Shown: piece by piece, positions 12,760 to 24,770 of the stretch
Layout: every line of letters begins with the position of its first letter
Position numbering within the stretch: position 1 is the stretch's first letter
Source of the DNA: Perognathus longimembris pacificus
Lineage: Eukaryota > Chordata > Mammalia > Rodentia > Heteromyidae
Assembly (NCBI RefSeq): GCF_023159225.1
Contig: NC_063170.1
Location: 21,251,735 to 21,315,734 of the forward strand
Length of the DNA: 64,000 bases
Direction: 5' to 3'
Translations under genes and position numbers: made by a program
The notes under the pieces: model-generated
Database searches by the model: none
Seen by the model: only the letters and a program-made list of their open reading frames with translations
What the model was told of the DNA's origin: nothing

Positions 12760-13080
12760 ACCTGGAGCTTCCCTCAACACCATCAAGTCTTTGCTCTAAT
12801 TTCATTTTCTCAGTGTAGTCTTACCTGATCACTTTGAGAAACTTTAACATCTCCTCTCCATTTTCTGTCTCCTTGCTCAACTTCATTTATTGTCAGCTGT
12901 CATACTATAGATTTCGTTTCACTTGTTTGTTCAGTGCCTCTCTCCCTCCCATTAAAATGCAAATATTATATAAGGAGATTCTTTGTGTTTTTCTCAGTTC
13001 TAACATACTAGACGGATACCGAACATGGTGGTAAAAACTCCATACATATCTACAGAGTGAAAAGATGAATGAAAGTAATG
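12760..13080 (+). mobile_element. Probable L2 LINE 3' remnant
   Basis: TGCTCAACTTCATTTATTGT, CTCCCATTAAAATGCAAATA and GTGAAAAGATGAATGAAAGT are in L2-tail order. Confidence 0.45.
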
Positions 13081-13337
13081 TTGTTGGAAAGCATTTTTTA
13101 AAAAACCATTACTCACTTACCTCTTATTTTATTAACTACCTTTCATATGATGGTGACAAATCTGGTCATTTAGTTTTGTGGGCCAGTATTCATTCAGAGT
13201 AGTAGAGAAGGAGGATAATGTTTGAGGTGAAAACACTGAAAGCAAATGGTGTGAAAGATGATAGCAAGTGAAGAGACATGAAAATTATACGAGGTATATC
13301 AAAAGCTAAGTTAATTGCATTTGGGGGCTTTTTGGGG

Positions 13338-13400
13338 GTGTGATTGTATGTGTATGTTTCTGTGTGTGTGTTTCTATGTGTGTGTTTCTGCCTGTGTTGA
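13338..13400. repeat. TG-rich imperfect repeat
   Basis: GTGTGTTTCTATGTGTGTGT-type units of about 16 bases, repeated imperfectly. Confidence 0.7.
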
Positions 13401-14759
13401 GACATAGAGTCATACATCTTTAGAGATGCTGATTTATACTGCAAAGTAATCATAGAAAACTGTGTCCTAGAGCTATCAGGATAGAGATTAAGTAGTTACT
13501 TGATACATTTAATTACTTCCCTAACACTAGCACTACTTTACTTTTTTAAGTATCCCTCTTAGTTGTTAAAACTCTCACAGAACTGATAAACAGAGATTAA
13601 AAAGAATTTTTATATTTTTAAAAACAGTCAAGCCCACTTTGTCAAATGGCGCAGGGACAACTTCCAGGCTGTTTTCAATTGTTAAAGATCTTCCTCCCAT
13701 CAATCTTCAAGTAGCCAAGGGCTGCACACTCACATTTCAGATCCAGGCTGATATCCAGTTTGTCCCTTCCTTTCCCCATTGTTTAACTCTGCAGTTGCAT
13801 AATTTGCTGTCACCCTGTGTGTTCCAGAGTAGGAAGCTGTCAGGCTGAACAGAGCACTGAGGGCTGTGTTCGCAAATGCCGCCTCAGGATTCCTTCCTTC
13901 CCAGGCCAGTGGCAGCAAAGCTCCTCCTTGTTTGTAGTCAGCTCCCACCATCCACAAAGAGGGGGAGGGGCTGCTAAGAAGAACTACACTAATAAATTTT
14001 CTCTGGTCTACTGTATAACAAAGCAGGGTCATAAAACCCCAACCATTATTTTCAAGTCAAGACTAAAACAACATAGCCTGAGTAACTCCTAATTTGGTTC
14101 CTAGAACCCAACAAGCTGTGAACTTATTTTCTTGGTTAGGAGGGAACATTGTGGGGGCGGGGCAGGAACTAGGAGTAGGATCTTAACCAAGAGCTGACAG
14201 TAACCAGGCCTGAGTGAATCTGAAGCTGCTACTATGCTTTTATTAGTGGCAGATTTTCACAGGAACAAGGAGATAGCACATGAAGAGTAAAAGGCCTGGG
14301 AGTTCTGGAGATGCCTAAACTTCCATGTAGAAGGCATGAATTCTGGTGCATGTGTGACACAGACAGCACATCTCCTCAGGCCCTGAAAAATTCTTCAGTA
14401 ATGAGCCAAAGTGTGACTGTGTTTTTGTTCTGTTTTGCTTTGTTTTATTTCCTTTCCAAGTCTCACTTTTCTCATTGATCAAATGGAAACATCAAGAGCC
14501 TGCCTCTAAGGAGAATTAAACTGATCACATCTAGTAAGCATCTTAATAAACATCATTTCCTTCTTCCGAACTGGCTTACTCTATCCTTTCCTGAATAATC
14601 TTTCTTTGGAAATCAGGAGACAGAGACATTCATTCTTGTTCCGCTACTAGCTAACCATGGGACCTTAGATGGGTCACTCTGTTCTCTAAACAGAATCTAC
14701 AAATTAACTATTAGAATTTATATTTACAAAGTTAAGAGTGATGAATAGAAATCTGACAC
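13401..14759. other. Unique intronic sequence
   Basis: A possible weak MIR fragment near 14640-14700. A 100-codon frame at 13730-14032 has no recognisable motif. Confidence 0.35.
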
Positions 14760-15900
14760 ACATATATACCAACAACAGATACAAAATGCAATTAAAAAAG
14801 TAAAAAAAAAAAGGAATTGTCAAATGAGAAGACAAACTACAGGATAGGAGAAAATATTTGCAAAGGACACCCAAAAAGAACTGTTAGCTAAAACATACAA
14901 ATTCTTTCAACTTTAACAGCAAGAACAGAAATGAGTTGATTAAAAAAATGTGCCAAAGGCTACAAAAGATACCTCACTGAGATATACTAGCAAACAAGCA
15001 ATGAGGAAATGTTCCATATCATGTCATTAGGAAATGCAAACCAACAACACTACACACCTACAGAATGGCCAAAATCCACAATAATGACAACATCAAATGC
15101 TGGTGATGGCTGTACTATTTTTCATTCTCATCTGCACTAATGGGGACTGTCAGTGCTGTGGAAATGTAACATGGTACAGCCACTCTAGAAGACAACACAT
15201 TCTTACCATACCTTCCAGCACTTGCATTCTTTACTATTCACTAAAAGGAATCAAAACTTATGTGTACAATAGAACCTGTACGTGAAAGTTTACAGCAGCC
15301 AATAAATAATTTCTCTGTACAGATAATTGCCAAAACGTCAAAAGCACCAAAATTTCCAAACAAGTACATAAGGGATTTTTAAAAAGGTAATCCAGACAGC
15401 GGAATATTATTCAGTGCTATAAATCATGGGAAGGCATGGAGGAAACTTAACTGTATTTTACTATGTAAAAAAAGCCAATCTGTAAATGCTACACACTGCA
15501 TGATTCCAACTGCATGACATTCTAGAAAAGGCAGTGCTACAGAGACAGAAAGGATGGGTGGTTGCCAGGGGTTGGGGAGAGAGGATAGTTAGGCAGAGGA
15601 TAGAGAACTTGCAGGAGAATGAAAATTCCCTGTATGATACTATTATGATAGATACTTATCATTAGACATTTGTCTGAACTCATGGATTGTACAACACTAA
15701 CAGTAAGCTAAGGAAACATACGTATTTGGGGTGATTATGATGGGCCAAAGTGTGTTCATAAATTGCAACAAACGTCCCCTCTGCTGAGGGGTATTCAATA
15801 TGGAGGAGGCTGTACATGTGTGTGTGGCCATGAGAATATTTGTACCTTCCTCTTAATTCTGTTATGAACTTATAACTGCTCTTTAAAAAAGGGAATATGT
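14760..15900 (+). mobile_element. Ancient L1 (L1M-type) ORF2 end and 3' UTR
   Basis: GAGAAAATATTTGCAAAGGA, CAGAATGGCCAAAATCCACA and TGGTTGCCAGGGGTTGGGGA follow the order of old mammalian L1 ORF2 C-terminus and 3' UTR. It ends TACCTTCCTCTTAATTCTGT near AAAAAAGGG. All frames are broken. Confidence 0.75.
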
Positions 15901-15959
15901 TACAAGACCATAAATATCAAGTAGTTAGTTATAAAGTAACCAAAGGAATGTCAAGCTAC

Positions 15960-17530
15960 TATATAAAAATTCAAACTATTTCTTAAGAGAAGTTATGATA
16001 ATCTAAATATTGGTGACATATAATATGTCTCAGATCAGGAAGACAATATTTAAAGATGTAAATTCTACCCAAACCGATGAGTGCATTCAAAGAATCAAAA
16101 TCATAATAGGGGTGTAGGGATGCGGTGTGTATGTCCTGGCATGTCTGTGTGACAAACTGATTTTAACATTTTAATACAAACACACAGAGAGAAAAACAGT
16201 GAAGGTACTCATGAAGAGGAACAAGGTGAAAAAGGTTTGCTAAATGAAGTTTGAAGATATTCATATTCAATAAAATTACAATATTCAAGACAGTGTGGCA
16301 GTGACAAAAAGAGTCCACAACCAGCTAACTTGAGGGGATGGATGGGTGAGGTTGAGATAGATGTGAGGGAAAATTATATAGGGGTGACATTGATCAAGAT
16401 TCATTATACTCATAAATTGACATGTTAATCTGAAACTCCTTTGTACAACTATTCAAAGATAATAAAAAATAAAATTAAGAACAGAATCCACAAAAAAGAA
16501 ACTGATCTCCATATACATAAATACTTCAGTTATGGCACAGGTGGTCCTACAAAACAGTGAACAAAAGAATGGCCTTTTTAACAGTGGTACTGGGACAAAT
16601 GAGAGTCTATTAGTGGAGAAAATTAAACTGGGCCCCTATCTTACAGAACACAATAAATTACAGAAAAAAATGTTTCAAAGGTTTGTGAAGAGACTGGAAA
16701 AAGAAAATGGCTTTTTCCATCTGAAGATAAAGAAAAGTATCCTAAAAACAGGGCACAAGAAACACTAACTACAAAAAGAACCCCCCCAAAATTGATGATA
16801 TTAAAAAATAAGAACATCCTTTTATCACAATATACCATTAGTAAAATAAAAGATATGTTAGAAAATCCGAGACAATATTTGTAATGAAAAAAGAAATAAA
16901 CAGAAGAGGACTAGTATTCCTAACATATAAAGAACTCCTACAAATTAGAAAATTATCACAATTTAAAAACAGCAAAAGAACAAGGTCTTTCACAAAAGAG
17001 GAAAACCATTATTCAGTAACATATGAAAAGTATTTGCAACCTCCTTGGTGATTTGGAATATATAAAGTAGAAGCACAATGAAAAAGAAAGCTGACTACCC
17101 TTTTATCAGTTTGGCAAGTGGGGAAAAAAAAAAACCTGACCACAGAAATATTGGCAAGAATCTGGAATAACAGGAACTCTCTGCTAGTATGAGACAGGAT
17201 TGCCATTTTGGAAAAAACTTCATAATCTAATATTGTAGAAGATATCTAGTCATTCCACTTCAAATAATCTCCCATATGCCCCAAAATAATATATAGATAC
17301 ATACAAATACACACATACAAAAGTATTCATAGCAACATCTTTCATAGACTAAAACAAAATGACCCAATGGTACATTAATAGTAAATAGATAAGTGTGATC
17401 TAGTCATGTTGTTATATAACAATAAATACTATATAGCAATGAAGTGAATGCACAAATACTGTGGATGCTTTAAAAATTAAAAATGTTTATAAATACAAAA
17501 ACAAAATGCACCTAAAGTGAACATCATAGA
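15960..17530 (+). mobile_element. Ancient L1 ORF2 remnant carrying a nested L1 tail
   Basis: ATTCAAGACAGTGTGGCAGT, GAATGGCCTTTTTAACAGTG, AAAGAACTCCTACAAATTAG and ATTGGCAAGAATCTGGAATA follow old L1 ORF2 order. The element is heavily mutated with no intact frame. It is interrupted at 16321-16482 by a younger L1 3' end. Confidence 0.72.
16321..16482 (+). mobile_element. L1 3' end nested in the older L1
   Basis: GGGGTGACATTGATCAAGAT, ACCCC-less CTGAAACTCCTTTGTACAAC and AATAAAAAATAAAATTAAG form an L1 3' UTR end. Near-identical flanks AGAGTCCACAA (16310-16320) and AGAATCCACAA (16483-16493) mark the duplication. Confidence 0.75.
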
Positions 17531-17557
17531 GTATCACATAACAATAAAAATGAACAA

Positions 17558-17811
17558 ACCAGCTGTATGTCTGTAGCTCACACCTGTAATCTTTAACTAC
17601 TCAGATAGCTAAGCCTGGAAGATCGAGGTTCACATAAATCTAGGTAGTAAAGTATATGAGACTCCATGTCCAATTAATCAGCAGAAAACCTGAAGTAGAA
17701 GCACAGCTCAAGTGGCAGAACACCGGTTTCATTGGCATGAAAGCTAAGCAAGAGCTCAAGGCTCTGAATTCAAGTCCCAGTACTAGCACACACACACACA
17801 CACACACACAA
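17558..17811 (+). mobile_element. B1-Geo SINE ending in a (CA)n run
   Basis: Diverged B1-like left half (GTAGCTCACACCTGTAATCT) and Geo half (GCACAGCTCAAGTGGCAGAA). The A-tail position is a (CA)n run (17789-17811). Confidence 0.8.
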
Positions 17812-18129
17812 GAAAATGAACCACAGCTAGATACAACAACTTCAATAAATATTATTATGAACATACACATTGAAGAAAAGAAGCAACTTAATCTAATGGT
17901 CTAATTCCAATGATATCAAAATCAAGCAAAACTGGACTATGATTACAGACTGTATATATGAGTGATGAACTCTATGGAAAGGTTAGGAAACACCATGAAT
18001 ATCAAGGTCATGGAGAATGAGAAAGGAGCTGTGAATGGGAAGAGATATTTAGAGAGATTCCTGGACATAGCAATGTCCTGACTTTTTCTTTTTAAGTTTG
18101 TCATGGTTACTTGAATGCTTGGTGGGATT

Positions 18130-18220
18130 TTTGTTTGTTTGTTTTGACATTGCTGGTCGCTGAATCCAAGTCTTAATGACAGAGAAGCACTCTACTGCTA
18201 ATCTATACTCCCAGCTCTGA
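18130..18220 (-). mobile_element. Diverged ID-like unit
   Basis: A GTTT-rich lead is followed by GCTGAATCCAAGTCTTAATG and AGAAGCACTCTACTGCTAAT, a reversed and mutated tRNA-like unit. Confidence 0.55.
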
Positions 18221-18244
18221 GCATTTGTTTTTTTTAAATGTTTG

Positions 18245-18375
18245 TAAAACTTGTAGGATTAGTATATATTTTGTACATGTCTTAGTATATGTAAATATAC
18301 ATATTTGGTATATATAAGTATATATTTGATATACATATATTTGTTTGTATATAAGTATATTTAATGTATATAACT
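18245..18375. repeat. AT-rich TATATAAGTATA-type repeat
   Basis: Imperfect TATA/GTATA units in low-complexity sequence. Confidence 0.75.
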
Positions 18376-18414
18376 GTAAGAGCACTTCTGATGTTAGGGG
18401 CAGAGATGGAGTCC

Positions 18415-18495
18415 ATAGTGACTCATTATTATATCCTGTGTCTACAGTGCTAAACACATGGTGAGTGCTCAATAAATATTTACAAAGTAATCAAT
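18415..18495 (+). mobile_element. L2/MIR-type tail
   Basis: GTGTCTACAGTGCTAAACAC and GTGAGTGCTCAATAAATATT are typical of the L2 3' end. Confidence 0.55.
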
Positions 18496-18664
18496 AACTG
18501 TATTGAAGCATCTGAGTTGGTAAATGTAGTTATCTCTGGACTAATCAATTTGCACCAAGTAAGAACATACTGAATGGAGTGATGACAGATGAAATACATC
18601 TGGAGTCCATGTACAGGCCACATCACCTTGAATAAATTGTTCCTTCTCTAACAGTAAAAAATAA

Positions 18665-18835
18665 TACAAATAGCTACCATTTGATGAATTTCCTCTTTGT
18701 GCTAAGTGCTTTTAGCTGCGTTACCTCATTTAATCTTCACAGTGTATCTGCAATGTGTTATTTTTTTTGTCTCTTGTCAATGATTAGGAAACTACGGTTC
18801 ACAGAAACTGAATAATTTTTGCCCAAATCGTGACA
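18665..18835 (+). mobile_element. MIR-family element
   Basis: TAGCTACCATTTGATGAATT, GCGTTACCTCATTTAATCTT, then GATTAGGAAACTACGGTTCA and TTTTGCCCAAATCGTGACAG, in MIR order. Confidence 0.7.
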
Positions 18836-19261
18836 GTAGACAAGCAAATGGAAAATTCAAGAGCTCCAAAACAGTTATTCCTTTTTTTTCACCATGGTCT
18901 GTGCAACTGGACAAGACTACGTTAAGGATCAAAGGAGATACCTGGAAGTAGCCCTCAAAGGTAAGGAAAATTCAAAATAAGCATCTCGTATGGGCCCACA
19001 CAAATGAAGCAGATGGTTTCTATCCACATTGAGCTTTCAAACCAGTTATAAAGCTGTGTAAACAGGAAAACTAGGAACACACATCAATAAACTGTTTTAA
19101 GGAAGTCATCAGGAACGGTGTGTAACAGACTAAACTGTAATAACAGGATCAAGTGGACATCCTGCCTCAACTATGTGATGGTCTGCTTCTAGAACTGGCC
19201 ACTGTCACCCATTCACCATACAGAACACACAGGGATTTACTAAGGCTTACTGCAGTTTTTA

Positions 19262-19375
19262 GTGTATATGTATAGGGGGGAGGAGAGACACAGGATCTCA
19301 CTATGTAGCCCAGGGTGATCTCGAACTCTCAAGTTCTAATATTAGAGGTATGTGTATCACCACACTTGGATCCTG
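19262..19375 (-). mobile_element. B1 monomer, reversed
   Basis: Contains GATCTCACTATGTAGCCCAG and GGTGATCTCGAACTCTCAAG, the 7SL-derived B1 core, without a tRNA-like partner. Confidence 0.8.
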
Positions 19376-19378
19376 GCA

Positions 19379-19381
19379 ATG

Positions 19382-19415
<34 letters not shown>

Positions 19416-19636
19416 GGTTCTGGGGCTTGAACTCTGGGCCTGGCACTGTCCCTGAGCTTTTTTTGCTCAAGGTTAACACTCTACCACTTGAGCCACAGCT
19501 CTACTTCTGGCCTTTTGGTAAGTTAATTGGAAATAGAAGTCTCATAGACTTTTCAGGCTGGCTTTGAACTGTGATTCTTAGAGCTTAGCTTTCTGAGAAG
19601 CTAGGATTACAAGTGTGAGCCACCATTCCTGGTCCC
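19379..19636 (-). mobile_element. (TG)n plus reversed B1-Geo SINE
   Basis: A TG run (19379-19413) abuts a full reversed Geo half and B1-like half, ending AAGTGTGAGCCACCATTCCT. The organisation is the same as the copy at 7447-7690. Confidence 0.87.
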
Positions 19637-19884
19637 CTGCAATATTTTTAATTAAAAAGTATATTTTAAGCAGGGTACCAGTTTGGATAAGTATATGTAG
19701 CTATATAACCACTATCATAGTTAAGACACAAAATATTTCCATCTCTCATAGAAATTACTATGTTCCTCTTTGTACTCAATCCTTCCTCCTCCACCCCAAC
19801 TCTAACCCTTAGAAATCACTGATGTAATTTGTATCCCTGTGGTTTTGCCTTTTCCAGAATGCAGAGAGATCTTTTAAATACATT

Positions 19885-20300
19885 AGTCAGGTCAAGTTGC
19901 TGTGCTTCAACCTTTCATGGCATTCAGAATGAATGCCACTCCATAGATACCACATTGCTAGCCCATCTGCCTCTTTAGCTTCAATGGTGATCACTTTTCC
20001 TTCCCTAGACACGGCCTTACTAGCTCTGTTTTTGTTCATTTCTGCCTTAAGGCTTTGCATCTTTCTTATTCCTCCTCTTCCCAACCACGCTCCATTATTT
20101 AACCAATTTTCCCCCTTCAGGACACCCATCACTATCTGAAATCATTTTTTCTTCTACTTATTTGCTTATAATGTCATTTCCCACAAAACTTGAGGGCAGG
20201 GAGCTTGTCTATCTTATTGAGGGCACCATTCCTGGAAACTTAGAAAATGCTAAAACATAGCTAGTCTTCCATTGGTATTCATAAAATGTGGCAAAGAAGT
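19885..20300 (+). mobile_element. L2 LINE remnant
   Basis: TTCTGCCTTAAGGCTTTGCA, CACAAAACTTGAGGGCAGGG and TAGAAAATGCTAAAACATAG follow L2 3' order. Diverged; short frames within it are incidental. Confidence 0.55.
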
Positions 20301-21014
20301 TAAGAGAATAGTGAGGTGTAAATAACTGAAGTTCTAATGAAGGAGCTTTACATATCATAGAGTAGGAAGAGGGAAAGTAAGAGGAATGGCTACAATTCAG
20401 AATTCAGTACTCCTTTGGCTATTCTACCACCCCAAGAACTCCCAGTGATGGGATTGCAGAAGACCAGAGAGATACCACACCTGCTCTTGCCCACTGGTGC
20501 CTACAAGCTTGTAGATCTCCTAAGATATAGGCCCTCCCAGCTCTTCTTCACCTGCCTGCCATGGCAGGAGTTCTCGCACATAAGCACACAAGCCTTTCTT
20601 CTTTTATCCATGTGAATTTACAATGGAGAGCCCCAAGAGTTGTTTTGTCTTGATGCTCTGGAATATTCTGTGGAAAAGCAGCACACAGACCTTCTGCAAT
20701 CCTTGGTGCTATGAGATATATCTCTACTTCGTGGGACTCTGCACCCTCTGTGGAGAGTGCAAATGGATGCAATGTGCGCTGGTATCCATGATTCCCTGAG
20801 CTGATGTCCCAGTTTTCTTCCTCAATTAGCACTAGTGTTCTGAAAGCTTAATTTTGTTATAATTTATTATGTCAGTTGGGGGTGGCTGAGGAAGGAGGGG
20901 AATTCCTTTGCCAAGAGAGCATCTGTTTTGCTGGACAGCAGGGTTTAAATTATGACCTCAGGATTGGAGCAAAAGCCTACAGACTATCCACCCCATTTTC
21001 TAGTGCTGTATGTT

Positions 21015-21125
21015 GCAATTCTGAGTCCTAGAGAAGTTAAGCAGAATGCCTAGAGCCATCAAGGGCCATGTGTGCATGGGGATTGATGAACATCTGAGTT
21101 TCTTGACTCCTAGTCCAGATGAGGA
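21015..21125 (+). mobile_element. MIR-family fragment
   Basis: TAGAGAAGTTAAGCAGAATG and TGAGTTTCTTGACTCCTAGT fit the MIR 3' half. Confidence 0.55.
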
Positions 21126-22209
21126 GTAGAAAGAAGTTTATCACTAAGATTTTCTTGAGTTTGAATTCTATTCCTTCCCCTTCACTGAAACTGCCTTTTC
21201 AAAGACCAACTATATCTTCAATTACCAATTACAATCGGCTTCTCAGCCCTTAGCCTACTTGGCTATGGCAGGGACCAAGACCTAGACCTTCATCAAGAAC
21301 TTCCCAACCAAACTAAGGCATCACATGTGGCAGGGTGCTCTGGCTTCTCTTCCAGTTCCTCTGACCTCCCATTCCCTTTGCCAGTTAGAGCTTTCTGACG
21401 GTCAACTGCAGGTGGATTCTCCAGTGGATTCCTTCTCCTGTCTGTCTATCTACTAATTCCAGGGCATGGTGCGCACTCTCAAGGCCTGGTAGGACAGCTG
21501 AGCTCCATTCTCTTCTAGGCCAGACCTCTCTTCTACATGCCAGAGCAACCTGCTCAACAGGAAAGTCATCCTGCAAAAGCTAAAATTCACATTTAGTTTC
21601 ACTTGTCATGTATCTACAAGACCCTGAGTTTAATTTTCAGTGTCACAATAAAAAAAAAAAGGAAAAGAACCTAAATTGTGAAATCGGTTTGTGTAAAAGA
21701 CATTGCTTCTGATAACTGTCAGGTCCATAGAGCCAGTTTCAGAGATTCCAATATCATTGGATATCTTTTGATATTTCTTGTTTTTCCTTCTCCCCATTCC
21801 TTTCCCTAGTCCTCATTCTCTCAAATCCTTATCTAATCCACATAAGCAAGCCTCCTTCTTGCAGAAGACAATAGAGATACAGAAACACGATCACAAACAA
21901 TCCCAAATTTCCAGTGTTCTAGCCCAGGAAAGAACTTGCTGATTCCAAGATGAAGAGCTTCTCAATGACAACAAAACTCCAGAGAGGGGCTATAATTGAT
22001 CTAGCTCAAGTCACATGTCCACCTCTGAGCCAATCACTGTTGTTAAGTCCTGAGTCACATGTCTAATTCCATATGCAGTAGGAAACTGTAATAGTCAGCC
22101 CCACCTGAACAGCCTGCAGTAAGTAAAACTAGGATCTACTGAATTCTTAACAACTAGCTCCCTCACAGTTTAACCCTAAGACTTTGTTCAAACTAAATCC
22201 TGTTTGTTG

Positions 22210-23195
22210 CCTCCTCTGTCCCCTCAAAGCTTCATTTATCTTTTCAGTGGATCCAGTTCCTTTAGTTCTTTGAGAGCAGGAACTAGATCCCTGTGTGATC
22301 AATATAAGGCTTCCTCCAAAAGATGTGACTTCAGAAAAAAACTTTTAGTCTATAACTACCAAGACCAATTGTTTGTTTGAAGCCACTGCCTGGGATATAT
22401 GGGATCTGGTGTGTTCACCACAGAATATCCAAGCACCTACAATAGGGCATTAGCACAATAGATGCTAGGCAAATATTGGCTAAATGAATAAATCAGTGGT
22501 TTGAGTAGAATAAAGATTATTGGTCTTCAGACTTACAGTAAGTGAGCCCAGATGCTTTAGAGAGAAAAAGAAATGTGACAAAAAAAAAAAGCATTTGCCT
22601 GGATTTCTACGTACCTTCTCCATGCTCACTTCCCCATCAGCTTAAGAGAAAGAGATACACATTCATGTCAAGCTACTCATCCTGTTTTAGCTCCTCCTGC
22701 CATTTGATCTTTCCTATACCTTCACCTCTCTCCATCAGGGCCTCTTTCTTTATAGCTTCTCGATGGTTTCAAGCCTCTCGATGTTAGCCAAGACAGAAAG
22801 AAAAATAAAGCCCTTTCTAGGCCCTATATTCCTCCATCTCACTCTTGTTCTCCTTCCTTCTATAGCCCAGGCTTCTTTTCAAAAGTGGGGTTAGGATGGG
22901 GGCCTAACCATCAATTTCCCCCATCCACTTTAACCCCACACACTTAACTCTTGATGTAATTTGGTTTTCCTCCTACCACTTCACTAAAAGTGCTTTTGCA
23001 AAGGTTATCAACAATTTGGCAGACATTTGCCATCCTTCATCTCACCTGACTACTGCAATGCCTAATTCAACAACTTCTTGAGCTGTTCCCCCCTCCCCTG
23101 ATTTTCATGACGCTGCTCTTCCTTGAGTTTTCTTTTCCATCTCTCAGATCACTTTTCAGTTTCCATCACAGACTCTTCATCCTATATTTGCTGAA
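22210..23195 (+). mobile_element. L2 LINE remnants in two pieces
   Basis: TTTGAGAGCAGGAACTAGAT to GGCTAAATGAATAAATCAGT (22270-22500) is an L2-like 3' end. AAGGTTATCAACAATTTGGC and ATCTCACCTGACTACTGCAA (22990-23190) resemble the L2 coding region. Both diverged. Confidence 0.45.
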
Positions 23196-23198
23196 GCT

Positions 23199-23245
<47 letters not shown>
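23199..23245. repeat. (TG)23 microsatellite
   Basis: Uninterrupted TG run beside an L2 remnant. Confidence 0.97.
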
Positions 23246-23246
<1 letters not shown>

Positions 23247-23699
23247 GGAATCATCCTCTGCTTCCTTTCTCCTCATCCAGTAGAGATTATAAACTTTTAT
23301 AGAACCTTTGACAAACACCACAGAATTCCAAACAGATTTTCTCTCTTGAAGTCCTACCTTCTAATACATATAGTCAACTGCCTACAACTGCCTTCTAGTG
23401 ATCTACACCAGGATGATCCATAAGAACCATGAGCATGACCAAATGAAGTAATCATGTTCCCTTTATCTCCCTTCTTCCTTTCTTCTACAATATTGTATCC
23501 CAGGGAATGGTACAACCATTTTTTAGTGGCCCCAAACAAAAATTCTGGATTCTTTCCCACCAGTATTCTCCAAATTGATCTCTGCTTCAATGACTTTCTA
23601 ACTCATCAATAATCACCAAGTAAGTTCAATTATTCCACTGTTGAAATTCCTTGAGTCTTTTTTTTTTCATCTACATCATACGGCTTTAATTTAGTCCTT

Positions 23700-24265
23700 A
23701 ATCTGTATCACAGAAGTAACTTTCCATGTTGTCTCTCAGTCTCCAGACCTACCTTCCTCTAATCTACTGATCCTGCTACCCATTTTCTTAACTTTCTGGT
23801 GGCAGCTCATTATCTTCAGTATAAAATCCCAAATCATCAGCATAATAATGATCTGGTTTCTCTCTCATCTTTCATCCCCCATTTTTTACTTTCCTCTCAC
23901 ATATTGCCAACCAAATTCCCTTATACTCCCAGCAAGGTTTGTGTGGTGAGGGATGTCTGCTTTGTACATGTTGGTCCTCTATTGGCACTCCTTTCCTTCT
24001 ACCTGGCTATTACTTGTTCTGAAGTCTTAGTTCACATGTCTTTTCCCTTAACTCCTTTTCCCTTAACTACCCTATGTCTTCCCACAGCATATTGTTCTCA
24101 TAAACATTGTGGCTTTTCTTATTCTGAAGGGCAAGAGTCTCTTATATGGAGTCTTATATGGGTTCTTCACTGGCAGGGATTGAAAACTTCCTCTCTTCAC
24201 TCATGAATATCATGTGTATGCTGGGCACAAAGTAGGCATTCATATGGATGAATGGATCCATCTCC
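23700..24265 (+). mobile_element. L2 LINE remnant with 3' end
   Basis: TATAAAATCCCAAATCATCA, CTACCTGGCTATTACTTG, then GCTGGGCACAAAGTAGGCAT and GGATGAATGGA fit the L2 3' region. The 135-codon open frame at 23799-24206 lies inside it and is not taken as a gene. Confidence 0.6.
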
Positions 24266-24664
24266 CACTATCCTGTCTTTTCCCACTCTTCTCTAAGCCA
24301 TCTTCCTCCACTGAAGCCAGAGTCTTCAGAGGCAGCATCTCTCTGGTGCTACATCAAACCTGACCCACAGTTCCGGGACAGGAATAGGAAATGACTTAAC
24401 TTCAGGAGCTCTCTGGATGGTTGCTAGGGAATACTGGTATCCAAACCAATGTGATATACAATGATGACCATAACCTTCTCCCAGAAGGGCCGTAGCAGCA
24501 ATCAGGGACCTACCACCAACATCAGCCAAAGGTTACATGCCATTTACTGATGAGTACAGGGTTTCAGACTGCCAGCTTCTAGTGCCTACACTGGTGATAA
24601 CTATTTAGTAGGAACCATTGTGGGGTTATAATGTAACAATGTAAGCTTTTTAATTTAAAAACTC

Positions 24665-24770
24665 ATTGTCTGAATCAGCCCACAGGTGGCTTTAAGAAAG
24701 CCACTTCTCTGATCCTTACTTCCTCATCTTTAAGATGAAATTGATGACTATTTCCTCATAGGTGGATGTG
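24665..24770 (-). mobile_element. MIR-family fragment, reversed
   Basis: GCCACTTCTCTGATCCTTAC, TTCCTCATCTTTAAGATGAA, in reversed MIR order. Confidence 0.65.

Noticed and set aside
23799..24206. 135-codon open frame on the plus strand
   Set aside because: It lies in an old L2-like repeat, has no recognisable domain and no splice or promoter context.
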